Made by a program: the position numbers and the translations under genes. From Bacillus_BD sp050389805 (lineage in GTDB: Bacteria; Bacillota; Bacilli; Bacillales; Cytobacillaceae), in contig NZ_CP130945.1 of NCBI RefSeq assembly GCF_050389805.1, forward strand, positions 4,588,001 through 4,652,000: 64,000 nt of DNA, read 5' to 3'. The notes under the pieces are model-generated. The model was given only the letters and a program-made list of their open reading frames with translations. It did not search any database and had not been told where the DNA came from. This document shows positions 1 through 7,927 of the stretch, piece by piece. How positions within the stretch are numbered: position 1 is the stretch's first letter; every line of letters starts with the position of its first letter.

Positions 1-9
1 GGTGATTTA

Positions 10-240
10 ATGGAACCTATAAGAATTGAACATGAGGATATTAAAAAAGCAATTCAATCCGGTCATTCATATATACAAGTTGGCAAAAGAAAATTTTTAT
101 TATTAGAGGTAGAAGAAGTAAGTAACAGTGATTGTTATGAGGTTACAGACCCTGAAGAAGAAAAGCAATTAATGGCAGCTTTAAATGAAAATAACCCAAT
201 TTTATCTGAAGAAGAAATCAAAATGATTTTAGAGAATTAA
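10..240 (+). CDS. Small acidic protein, possible antitoxin
   Basis: This 76-residue acidic protein is not one I recognise by family. It has no membrane segment or signal peptide, and its C-terminal third is rich in Glu. The stop codon is followed after three bases by the start of the next gene, so the two are almost certainly co-transcribed. A small acidic protein immediately upstream of a small basic RelE/ParE-like protein is the usual layout of a type II toxin-antitoxin pair, so an antitoxin role is an inference from context. The bases GGTGAT just before the ATG look like the tail of a ribosome binding site cut by the window edge, so the gene itself appears complete. Confidence 0.6.
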   Translation: MEPIRIEHEDIKKAIQSGHSYIQVGKRKFLLLEVEEVSNSDCYEVTDPEEEKQLMAALNENNPILSEEEIKMILEN

Positions 241-243
241 TGC

Positions 244-549
244 ATGAAAATTTTGTGGAGACAATCAGCCATTCAATCCTTATTGAAATTAGACCGTTGG
301 AGAGATCGTATTGAACTGCCACCTATTGCACTTTTCCTAAAAGAAACGGTACAAACTTATTTCGAAAATCAAGATCTATCTACCTATATCCCTGGTCGTC
401 CAGTGCTCATTAAACAGATGCCAGTTGACCTTCGGATGGTTTTAGTTTCCGTTGGGAAGTCAGATCCATATAAAGTATTTTACCGTTTTACCTCAAGTCA
501 GATCGAAATATTTTTGATTCGGCATCCACACCAGAAATCTCTAGATTAA
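244..549 (+). CDS. Small basic protein resembling RelE/ParE toxins
   Basis: This 101-residue protein starts MKILWRQSAIQSLLKLDRW and ends with a strand-like stretch, FYRF followed by IEIFLIRHPHQ. That recalls the beta-strand pattern and terminal His region of the RelE/ParE toxin fold. The likeness is weak and no catalytic residue can be assigned with confidence. The gene lies three bases after a small acidic gene, and a strong terminator follows 30 bp after its stop, so the two form a closed bicistronic unit. If it is a toxin it would act in the cytoplasm on ribosome-bound mRNA (RelE type) or on gyrase (ParE type). The sequence does not decide which, and it could also be an unrelated small protein. 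Confidence 0.55.
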   Translation: MKILWRQSAIQSLLKLDRWRDRIELPPIALFLKETVQTYFENQDLSTYIPGRPVLIKQMPVDLRMVLVSVGKSDPYKVFYRFTSSQIEIFLIRHPHQKSLD

Positions 550-582
550 CATGTTTATAATTCTATAATGTTTATATTTTTA

Positions 583-637
583 AGAGAAGTCATCACCTTT
601 CCTTTGGTACAAAGAAAAGGTGATGACTTCTCTTTTT
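583..637 (+). terminator. Strong Rho-independent terminator after the small gene pair
   Basis: A perfect 18-bp inverted repeat (583-600 with 616-633) with a 15-base loop is followed directly by five T residues. It closes the two-gene unit upstream. Confidence 0.85.
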
Positions 638-699
638 ACTATTGCTCTCGTTAAATGATGATCACTCTATATTTCTACAAATCTCGACATTCTTCGGGT

Positions 700-712
700 G
701 GTGACAGGCACC
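700..712. repeat. Short dispersed palindrome GGTGACAGGCACC
   Basis: GGTGACAGGCACC is one mismatch from the perfect palindrome found at 3499-3515 and resembles GGTCCCAGGCACC at 22332-22344. It sits exactly where the istA fragment loses homology, so it may mark a deletion or insertion junction. Confidence 0.5.
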
Positions 713-1178
713 CAAAATTAAGAAAACGAATCAAACTACCAACGAGTCACCATTTCAACGATTTGAGCAGGAACAGAAGTTTCTGCAGGTATGGGGAGCA
801 AAACCTTTATTTCCTACCGCACATTGGGAAACGAGAGAAGTCAGTCGTGATTGTTTTGTATCTTACCGTGGCAAACGATATTCTGTTCCTTATCGTTATG
901 CCGGACAAACAGTAAAAATCAAGGAAACATTAGACCATCATTTAGAGATTTATGATGAACATGAATGTATCGCAAAGCATCCTGTTCTTACAGGAAAAGC
1001 AACTACCCATGTACGAATGGAGCATTATGAAGGATTAGAGGCAAAAGGAAAAGGCATGAAAGCGAAGAACGTTGAAGGTTTGGCGACTGATGATCTTCAC
1101 TCTCATACCTCATCTCCAAATGTAGAAAAACGCCCTCTCGCTGCTTATGCAGCATTGGAAGAAGGTGAATCTGTATGA
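711..1178 (+). pseudogene. istA: IS21-family istA transposase, C-terminal fragment
   Basis: One reading frame runs uninterrupted from the repeat at 700-712 to a TGA at 1176-1178. It encodes a segment containing FLQVWGAKPLFPTAHWETRE and then VSRDCFVSYRGKRYSVPYRY, which is the C-terminal beta-barrel region of IS21-type transposases downstream of the DDE catalytic core. The N-terminal helix-turn-helix and the catalytic core are absent, and an in-frame stop lies at 702-704, so the gene is truncated and cannot make an active transposase. Its stop overlaps the ATG of istB in the ATGA arrangement typical of IS21 operons. The neighbouring istB is intact. Confidence 0.85.
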
Positions 1179-1939
1179 TAAACGAACTCTTATTGGAACG
1201 ATTACAGAAGCTCGGATGGCATCATACAGCAAACCAACTTGATAGTTTACTAGAAGACGCTTCTAAGGATAATGTATCATATTCTGAGTTTCTTCACACT
1301 ATCGTTTTACGAGAAATTGAACAGCAAGAATCCGAGCAGCTAAACAAACGAATGAAACGGGCAAAACTGCCTTATACCAAAACGATTCACGAGTTTGATT
1401 TTACATTCCAGCCAAGCTTGAGTGAGAAAAGAGTGAAAGAAACTCTAACATGTCGTTTTATTGCCAATGGCGAAAACCGTATTTTATTGGGACCTCCAGG
1501 TGTAGGAAAAACTCATCTAGCCATCTCTTTTGCGGTTGAAGCTATTACTCAAGGATATACAGCGTTATTTTTGACGGCTGATGATTTAGTGGCTCAGTGC
1601 CGTAAGGCTAATGAGAAAGGGACTCTCCAACGACTCGTAAACCGTTGGAGTCGTCCGGATGTATTAATCATAGATGAGGTCGGTTATTTTCCTTTTGATG
1701 AACTGGCTGCCAACGTTTTCTTCCAAGTGATATCAGAACGATATGAACAGGGTGCCATGATTTTAACATCCAATAAGTCTTACCTCGAATGGGGAAAAGT
1801 TTTTGGTGACGATGTACTAGCAACAGCCATTTTGGATCGCCTCTTACATCATGCGATTACATTCAATATTAAGGGGGATTCTTATCGTTTACCAGAAAAG
1901 AAAAAGGCAGGAATTTATCCTGCCAAACCAACAACTTAA
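1175..1939 (+). CDS. istB: IS21-family transposition helper ATPase IstB
   Basis: The protein has 254 residues, the full length for the IstB family. A Walker A motif, GPPGVGKTHLA, lies near residues 109-119, and a Walker B motif, VLIIDEVGYFPF, near residues 165-176. The AAA+ fold is related to DnaC. In IS21 elements IstB binds DNA and ATP and stimulates the IstA transposase at the target site. The start overlaps the stop of the truncated istA fragment by translational coupling. Since no intact IstA is encoded nearby, the protein could act only if a related transposase is supplied elsewhere. Two 19-base direct repeats just downstream mark the right end of the element. Confidence 0.93.
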   Translation: MINELLLERLQKLGWHHTANQLDSLLEDASKDNVSYSEFLHTIVLREIEQQESEQLNKRMKRAKLPYTKTIHEFDFTFQPSLSEKRVKETLTCRFIANGENRILLGPPGVGKTHLAISFAVEAITQGYTALFLTADDLVAQCRKANEKGTLQRLVNRWSRPDVLIIDEVGYFPFDELAANVFFQVISERYEQGAMILTSNKSYLEWGKVFGDDVLATAILDRLLHHAITFNIKGDSYRLPEKKKAGIYPAKPTT

Positions 1940-1950
1940 CCGTTCATAAT

Positions 1951-1993
1951 GGGGAATTTCATATCGTTGAAATTGGGGAAAATTAAATCGTTG
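1951..1993 (+). repeat. Subterminal direct repeats at the IS21 right end
   Basis: Two 19-base copies, GGGGAATTTCATATCGTTG (1951-1969) and GGGGAAAATTAAATCGTTG (1975-1993), lie head to tail just before TTGACACC. IS21-family ends carry multiple such repeats as transposase binding sites, so the element boundary is placed near position 2000. Confidence 0.7.
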
Positions 1994-2059
1994 TTGACAC
2001 CAAACACCCATATCCTCTTTTTATGATAGTAGATAATTATTAAGTGGCTCACTTTTGAA

Positions 2060-2254
2060 GTGATCGCTCCGGCTCAATTTCATATTGACAAAAACAAAAG
2101 ATTAGTAGAAATAGTAAACTTACTTGTTACATATGATATCAAAAGAATAAATGAGGAATTTTATGATTTAATTTCTGGAAACAGTGAAAATCCCTTCGGG
2201 CTAGATTGGGACGAGTATGATTCATTGGCACCTACAGGGTGTGGACAATCATGA
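2060..2254 (+). pseudogene. Second IS21-type remnant: probable istA C-terminal fragment
   Basis: This open frame encodes 64 residues, ending in WDEYDSLAPTGCGQS. Its TGA overlaps the ATG of the following istB-like pseudogene (ATGA), which is the istA-istB arrangement. A YDSL-type ending is common at the IstA C terminus, so I read it as the last part of a second, different istA. The first residues fall in sequence that looks like IS-end repeats (GGCTCACTTTTGAAGTGA at 2046-2063, then GGCTCAATTTCATATTGA at 2071-2088), so the apparent start codon is probably not a genuine one. No catalytic region is left. Confidence 0.5.
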
Positions 2255-2980
2255 GCGAGGAAATCCGTTCTATGTGTAGGTCTTTAAGACTAGCTTATGT
2301 TTCTGAAATTTATGAGTCGATTCCTTTCGAATCACCTTCCCAATTTTTTTAGGGGCATTATTTAAGGAAGAGTTTAGACTACGTGAGCAAGCAAAAGTCC
2401 AACGCCTAATTAAAAATGTTAGGTTCTTAGACTCGAAGGGTTTAAGTAATTATGAATGGACCGAAAGGATTAGGTTTCCGACACAGATTGATAAAGATGG
2501 TTTAATGAGCCTTGACTTTATCAAGCAAAAACAAAACGTTGTTTTGATTGGCGCTCCTGGGACTGGAAAAAATCGCATTTAGCAACTGGATTAGGAAGAA
2601 AAGCATGTGAAATGGGATATGAAGTTAGATTTTATCGTGTATCCACTCTCATCGGGCAATTGGAACAAGCACTGAAACAAGATAAATTGCCTTCCTTTAG
2701 AAAGAAGTTTGAAAAGGTAGAATTAGTCATTCTTGATGAAATGGGTTATCTACCTTTCAGTAAGGAAGGCTCAGAACTACTATTTCAGCTTATTGCTGAC
2801 TGGTATGAACAGAAAAGCCTGCTAATAACATCTAACCTTGAATTTAGTCAATGGAAACGGATTTTTATTGATTCAAGACTAACGGCAGCATTAGTGGATC
2901 GTTTAATTCATCATGCCCACGTATTAACGTTTAATGGTGGAAGTTATAGATTATCGAATGCTTTATCACGGGCAAGATAA
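2251..2980 (+). pseudogene. Second istB-like ATPase gene, broken by two frameshifts
   Basis: Three consecutive frames together encode an IstB-like ATPase. The first runs from ATG 2251 (MSEEIRSMCRSLRLAYVSEI) and stops at a run of seven T at 2344-2350; one added T continues it into LGALFKEEFRLREQAKVQ. The second reaches the Walker A region, VVLIGAPGTGK, and is broken in a run of six A near 2575. The third continues with HLATGLGRKACEMGYEV, a Walker B motif LVILDEMGYLPF, and a normal C terminus ending at 2980. The sequence differs from the first istB, so it derives from another IS21 group. Both lesions lie in homopolymer runs, so true decay and sequencing error are both possible. Confidence 0.8.
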
Positions 2981-3060
2981 GTTGAAAAGATTGGGTGGCA
3001 AAACTCTGCAAAATTCATTGCGCAACTATGCACTTTTTTCTTGCAAAATACACTTGTCAA

Positions 3061-3106
3061 AAAAAAGGGGGTTAATCATGATTTTAAATGATTAACCTCT
3101 TTTTTT
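3061..3106. terminator. Bidirectional stem-loop, copy 1 of a duplicated block
   Basis: GGTTAATCAT (3070-3079) pairs perfectly with ATGATTAACC (3088-3097). The stem extends through G-T pairs to an A-run (3061-3066) facing a T-run (3101-3106). The shape is that of a bidirectional terminator. Confidence 0.6.
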
Positions 3107-3307
3107 GTATATTACAAATCTATCGTGAAACAAGATTTTTCGAGGCGTCACTGTTACCAAAACTTATCAAATTTGATTTTTTCGATTTTTTACTGTGTCC
3201 ATATAATAGGGGCTTGACCACAGGTCCAAATATTATTCAGTTGCACTTCAATTCTCCATATTTCGATCTGACTGTTACCTGATAACACAAAAAGTGATAA
3301 GCCCTAC

Positions 3308-3354
3308 AAGAATAAGAGGTTAATCATATCTCAAATGATTAACTTCTTATTCTT
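3308..3354. repeat. 20-bp inverted repeat, copy 2 of a duplicated block
   Basis: Arms 3308-3327 and 3335-3354 pair over 20 bp with one mismatch and a 7-base loop. The core GTTAATCAT...ATGATTAAC is shared with copy 1 at 3061-3106. The flanks after both copies are also alike (TTGTATATT, then TCGTGAAAC, then GTCACTGT). The unit of about 90-105 bp is therefore duplicated, and it may be a terminator or a small non-autonomous mobile repeat. The rest of 2981-3623 shows no gene I can support. Confidence 0.6.
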
Positions 3355-3498
3355 GTATATTTTAAATCTCTCGTGAAACTTTCTGTGAAACAAGTTTTTT
3401 TGGTAGTCACTGTGACGTAACCTTAAATAACGACGAAATTTTGCAGATTGATAGAATGTATAAAAAGTCAACTGTAAGATAGGTGATTGTAAGAATGA

Positions 3499-3515
3499 TT
3501 GGTGCCAGGCACCAA
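3499..3515. repeat. Perfect 17-base palindrome, GGTGCCAGGCACC family
   Basis: TTGGTGCCAGGCACCAA is a perfect palindrome around one central base. It belongs to the same dispersed family as 700-712 and 22332-22344. Confidence 0.6.
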
Positions 3516-3623
3516 ATTACACTAAACAAAATACATTTTGGTGTGCTATAATCCACTTTTACTGAAGTCAATAGTTTATATATACAGCCCTGGAATATAA
3601 CCGTTTTCAAACTAATTATCTTT

Positions 3624-4691
3624 TTATGTTTGTCCTCTACCTAATAACAACTTATTCAACATTTCCATTTTGCGGATTATATATTTTGAAATATTTACAC
3701 ATAAAGTTATACTGATTATAGTAACCATAAAACAAAATATGATTAACTGATCATCGTTTATTTGGAAACCAGAAACTTTAATTAGTTCTCTATATATTAG
3801 TGATACAATAATATTTTGAATCATATAGATATCTAATGAATAAGTACCCATTTTTTTTAATATACTAGAAATATTAAACCTACTTATAAAGTTAGATATA
3901 AATAGCACAAGAAATATTCCTACAAAAGCTACTAAAAATCTATATATAATCCTTAATATTTCAAGTAAAAGATTATCAGAACTTATCTTCATTAAGTTGA
4001 CATAGATATAATCAGATTTACCCCATTGTGACATCAATAATAAATATATCAATAATAAAATAATAAATTTAGCAAACTTTTTATTCACAGACCTAATGTT
4101 ATATTTTAGTTTATAACAATTTATTAGATACCCAGCTAGAAAAAATAAATAAAAGAATTGAATGTAGTAAATCCCAAAATATATTTTAAATGGTATTAAA
4201 ATTATAAAGAAAGCAGAAATTATATACGAAAATACACCTATTTTCTTTTCCATATATATTGTAAAGTATAGTATACAATAAAATAAGAAAAGAACATACA
4301 GAAACCATATGTTAGGATATACAATTAAATTGGCAACCAACATCTTTAAAAAACCTATAACATTTATTGTTTCTCCAACAATAATATGCTTTAATAACAA
4401 AGTTATTAAAACTAAAATAATTGTCCATAAAATGTAAGGTATAAGTATACCATTAGTTTTAATTTTAAAATTATCTTTTAGTGACCTTCGTTGAAGACTA
4501 AATGTAGACAAATAACCACTAACAAACATGAATAATGGCATATGAAAAGAATAAATAACTTCAAATAATGGATTTTTAAAAAAATCTATTCCAGTAGGTA
4601 CAACTGTATATTGCAAAATATGCCCAAAAACAACTAAGAATATCGCAATTCCTTTTGCTATGTCTAATGTGTTATCTCTATGGTTGTTCAC
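3624..4691 (-). CDS. Membrane acyltransferase of the acyltransferase-3 family (putative glycan O-acetylase)
   Basis: The protein has 355 residues and about ten predicted membrane segments. The N terminus NTLDIAKGIAIFLVVFGHI carries the Asp and the GH pair typical of COG3594 'fucose 4-O-acetylase'-like acyltransferases, and FHMPLFMFVSGYL follows in the next segment. Such proteins move acetyl groups across the membrane onto glycans. As the last gene of the capsule locus it most likely O-acetylates the repeat unit, for which a FucNAc residue is a reasonable acceptor given the upstream genes. The start is a GTG at 4691 with GGAGGT about seven bases upstream. The precise substrate is not visible from sequence. 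Confidence 0.85.
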   Translation of the reverse strand: MNNHRDNTLDIAKGIAIFLVVFGHILQYTVVPTGIDFFKNPLFEVIYSFHMPLFMFVSGYLSTFSLQRRSLKDNFKIKTNGILIPYILWTIILVLITLLLKHIIVGETINVIGFLKMLVANLIVYPNIWFLYVLFLFYCILYFTIYMEKKIGVFSYIISAFFIILIPFKIYFGIYYIQFFYLFFLAGYLINCYKLKYNIRSVNKKFAKFIILLLIYLLLMSQWGKSDYIYVNLMKISSDNLLLEILRIIYRFLVAFVGIFLVLFISNFISRFNISSILKKMGTYSLDIYMIQNIIVSLIYRELIKVSGFQINDDQLIIFCFMVTIISITLCVNISKYIIRKMEMLNKLLLGRGQT

Positions 4692-4795
4692 TCACCGACC
4701 TCCAACAAAATAAAATTCTAAAATCTATAACACCTCCTTGACATATTGTCTAATTAACTAATATCGTTGTTTTGAATCCTTTTCCACTACTACTA

Positions 4796-6319
4796 TTAGC
4801 TATGTTTAAGATTAATTTTTTCTTTAATAAAAAATAATGCTTCATCGAACTCTTTTATTTTCATAAAATTTATTAAAAGAATATATACTCCTCCGCTTAT
4901 TATTATTGTAATAAATAAAGTCAAATATAAACTAAAATTCTCAATTAATATAGCATAGATTTTTAAAGTTAAAAATCCCATAATTACTGATGCTAGAAGA
5001 ATTTTTAAAAATGTGGAAAATAAATTTTTCATTGAAAAAACACCTATTTTTCTCCTTAAATTAACAAAAAGGAGAATAGCACATAGAATAGATGAGATAC
5101 TAGTAGCTAATGCAATTCCAGCAATACCCATAAGTTTTGACAATACTATACTAAAAATTATATTTAATACCATTGCAATAGCAGCATTTACTAAGGGAGT
5201 CCTCGTGTCTTGCAAGGAGTAAAAAGTTCTATATAGTATTTCTCTAAGACTAACACCTAACATGCCTATTGAATAAAAAAATAGTGCACTAGCTGTCATC
5301 TGAATATCTGAATTATCAAAAGCACCTCTTCCAAAAAGAAGTCTAATAATTGGCTCAGCTAGTACCATCGAACCTATTGTTGCTGGTACTACTAACAGCA
5401 ATATACTAAGAAATGCCTTTGAAACAGTTTCTTTTAGCTTTTTTAATTTCTTTTCAGCACTCATTTTAGAGATCATGGGGTACATTACGGTTGCAATAGG
5501 AACTGCAAATAAACCAAATACTAATGCATTTACTCTACTAGCGTAAGAAAGAGATGAAATACCCCCAGTAATTACTTGAGAAGCAATTGTCTTATCTATC
5601 AATGTATTAAGCTGATAAACTGACACACCTAACATTACAGGCATAGATAGAGATACCAATTTTTTTATATAAACATCTTTTTTATTTATAATAAATCGAT
5701 ACTTAAAACCCGATTTTTTTACAAATGGAATTATAAATAATAATTGAAAAAAAGCACCTAAAACACTTCCAAAAGAAAGGATATAAATATTATACTCTGA
5801 ACTAAAAACAAGGGAAAGAATAATTATTAAATTGAGTGGAATACTCAAAATTCCACCTACAACAAAATTATTTTTCAATTGTAAATAACTACTAAATAGA
5901 GATGCTAAGATCGAAAAATAAATTGCAAAAATACTTACCCTAGTGAAATTAACTGTAAGATTAAAGATTTCACCCTTAAAACCAACTGCAAATATTTTTA
6001 CAAATAAAGGTGTAAATATTAAGACTAGTAATATAATTGCACTACATAAAAAGAATAAAACATTTATAATATTACTTGTAAATTCATCAGCTCTTTTTAT
6101 ACTAATTTCATGTTCAATATTTCTATACATAGGAATATAAATACTACCTATTACAGCACCAATAAATGCAATTAGTGTTTGCGGAATAATTAAAGAAATT
6201 AGATATGCATCAGTTATATATGATGCTCCATAATAAAATGATAATATTAGCTCTCTAGAAAACCCGATCGTTGTAGATAAAATTGTTAATATCATTAGCA
6301 TAACTGCTGTTTTCTTCAT
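4796..6319 (-). CDS. MurJ/MviN-fold polysaccharide flippase (Wzx role)
   Basis: This 507-residue integral membrane protein has about 14 hydrophobic segments and the MurJ/MviN pattern throughout, for example GFSRELILSFYYGASYITDA near the start and LLFGRGAFDNSD in the middle. MurJ family members flip lipid-linked precursors, and in capsule loci of Gram-positive bacteria a MurJ-like protein often stands in for Wzx. No other complete flippase is present in this locus, so it most likely moves undecaprenyl-linked repeat units outward. A role as a second lipid II flippase cannot be excluded. The gene lies between a glycosyltransferase and the acyltransferase on the same strand. Confidence 0.85.
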   Translation of the reverse strand: MKKTAVMLMILTILSTTIGFSRELILSFYYGASYITDAYLISLIIPQTLIAFIGAVIGSIYIPMYRNIEHEISIKRADEFTSNIINVLFFLCSAIILLVLIFTPLFVKIFAVGFKGEIFNLTVNFTRVSIFAIYFSILASLFSSYLQLKNNFVVGGILSIPLNLIIILSLVFSSEYNIYILSFGSVLGAFFQLLFIIPFVKKSGFKYRFIINKKDVYIKKLVSLSMPVMLGVSVYQLNTLIDKTIASQVITGGISSLSYASRVNALVFGLFAVPIATVMYPMISKMSAEKKLKKLKETVSKAFLSILLLVVPATIGSMVLAEPIIRLLFGRGAFDNSDIQMTASALFFYSIGMLGVSLREILYRTFYSLQDTRTPLVNAAIAMVLNIIFSIVLSKLMGIAGIALATSISSILCAILLFVNLRRKIGVFSMKNLFSTFLKILLASVIMGFLTLKIYAILIENFSLYLTLFITIIISGGVYILLINFMKIKEFDEALFFIKEKINLKHS

Positions 6320-6530
6320 GAGTTGTCCTCTTTTTAAAAACCTTTCATTTGTTCTTCAAATTTTTTACATAAAATTCTAACTAAATTCAACACCTAATTA
6401 AATAATAAAAGAGAAATATACTATTTTGATTATTTTTCTTCTCTCGAATTGCTAGTCAAAAGAAATTTGTTAAATTTCTAACATTTTATATGGCTTAATT
6501 CGGAATAATAGATTATTTTATTATTTTCAT

Positions 6531-7646
6531 TTACGAAGACTGACTTATTTTTCTGAGAAAATCATAAACATCTTTTATTACATTATCCCAAAGGAAGTTC
6601 TTTCTAATATAGTCTTTTGCCAACATTGAACGTTTTTGTTGTTCATCTGGATTTTCTACAATGTAAAATATCATATCACTTATTTTTTCTGAAGATAATT
6701 CATCAATTACAAAGGCTACATTATTGAATGTACTATCCTTAAGAACACTCGTAGATAATACTGGAATTCCACTAGATAAATATTGTATAAGTTTGGATGG
6801 AAAGGCAAATTTAGATACGAGATGTTTAGTATCCCTTAAGTTTAATAATAAATCTGCATTTTCAATAACAATATCTAATTCCCCTCTTGGTATTATTCCT
6901 CTATAATGAATTCTTGGATCATCTGCAGATTTCCTGATTACTTCATTTTTTAATGTACCATCCCCATATATATTTAAGAAAATATTTTTTAATGGTAGTA
7001 GCTTTATTGCACTGATCATTTCGTCAATACCATTGTATCTTTCTAGTGACCCAGCATATACAATATTAAAACATTTATTTTCATTTCTCTTATAAACCAC
7101 AGGAGATATTTCACTATTATTAATGCCCACTTTACTAATTAAGTAAGGTATGCTTAAATGAAGACTTTTATATGCTTCTTCATTAAATAATATTATACCT
7201 CCAATACTATTTAACTTCTTAATACCCAATTGGAAATAAGTGTCAATGAGAAAACGACGAATTCTATTTTTATGTTCAAGCGCTGCCTTATGTGTATCAA
7301 ATGTATATGAAATTAAGTACGCTTCTTTTTGTTTACAAACCCAACTTAAATTATTTAATATAAAGTAATCATAGCCAAATAATAACATTATCCTTTCTCT
7401 ATCAATAAAAAGACCGTTTTTTTCAATAGCCTTTTTTATGCAATATTTCATTTTTTTTTCATTTTCAATAGGATACAAAGAAATATCTTTATTTACTTCT
7501 TTAATATTTGCTTGTAATGAGATAATACTTACTTTTGCATATTGTGATAATGATCTAGCAAATTCTATTTCAAATACTTGACTCGAAGTATTGACAAGAT
7601 CAACATTTAATTGTTTTAATGATTTCGAAAGAATTATTATTTCCAT
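6531..7646 (-). CDS. Glycosyltransferase family 4, capsule locus
   Basis: This 371-residue protein has the two-domain GT-B layout. The C-terminal half has YAGSLERYNGIDEMISAI, then IYGDGTLKNEV, and a donor-site region PSKLIQYLSSGIPVLSTSV. This resembles family 4 retaining glycosyltransferases, though the usual EX7E motif is degenerate. It should act at the cytoplasmic face of the membrane, adding one sugar to the undecaprenyl-linked repeat unit. Donor and linkage cannot be told. It lies between the Wzy-like gene and the flippase in an AT-rich stretch, separated from each by 200-280 bp. Confidence 0.8.
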   Translation of the reverse strand: MEIIILSKSLKQLNVDLVNTSSQVFEIEFARSLSQYAKVSIISLQANIKEVNKDISLYPIENEKKMKYCIKKAIEKNGLFIDRERIMLLFGYDYFILNNLSWVCKQKEAYLISYTFDTHKAALEHKNRIRRFLIDTYFQLGIKKLNSIGGIILFNEEAYKSLHLSIPYLISKVGINNSEISPVVYKRNENKCFNIVYAGSLERYNGIDEMISAIKLLPLKNIFLNIYGDGTLKNEVIRKSADDPRIHYRGIIPRGELDIVIENADLLLNLRDTKHLVSKFAFPSKLIQYLSSGIPVLSTSVLKDSTFNNVAFVIDELSSEKISDMIFYIVENPDEQQKRSMLAKDYIRKNFLWDNVIKDVYDFLRKISQSS

Positions 7647-7927
7647 TTTCTACTTTTCACCTGTTCTTTTTAATTCTTATTATTTTACTTTGTTCAACAT
7701 GTACTTTAATTTTTGATAGCTTAATAATGATATGTTATAACGATGATTAAACAGTATTAAATAACTTTTATATTTAAGAATAGCTATTTAAGCGATAGAG
7801 CGCTTTAATCCAAAAAAAATTTTACAGAACTATGGAAATTTATTCATTTAAAAAAATCCGAAAAGAATTAAAATCTATAATTTAACCAACTATTGACTAT
7901 TCTTTACATTTATTCATCAATTTATTT

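Larger units (their letters stand above)
711..2000 (+). mobile_element. Remnant of an IS21-family insertion sequence (left part deleted)
   Basis: The element retains the 3' part of istA, a complete istB and the right-end subterminal repeats. The left end and most of istA are missing, and homology stops at the short palindrome at 700-712. Confidence 0.8.
2042..3056 (+). mobile_element. Degenerate second IS21-family element
   Basis: Repeat-like end sequence at 2042-2090, an istA C-terminal fragment and a frameshifted istB lie in order. The exact ends are not certain. The right limit is placed before the stem-loop at 3061. Confidence 0.5.

Noticed and set aside
655..915. An 86-codon plus-strand frame inside the istA remnant
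   Set aside because: It is out of frame with the recognisable IstA sequence in the same region.
3407..3610. A 67-codon minus-strand frame downstream of the acyltransferase
   Set aside because: It covers the palindrome at 3499-3515, has no family likeness or ribosome binding site, and consists of AT-rich hydrophobic filler.
4725..4735. An AAGGAGG sequence upstream of the acyltransferase gene suggesting a small upstream gene
   Set aside because: The only start codon at the right distance runs into a stop within two codons.
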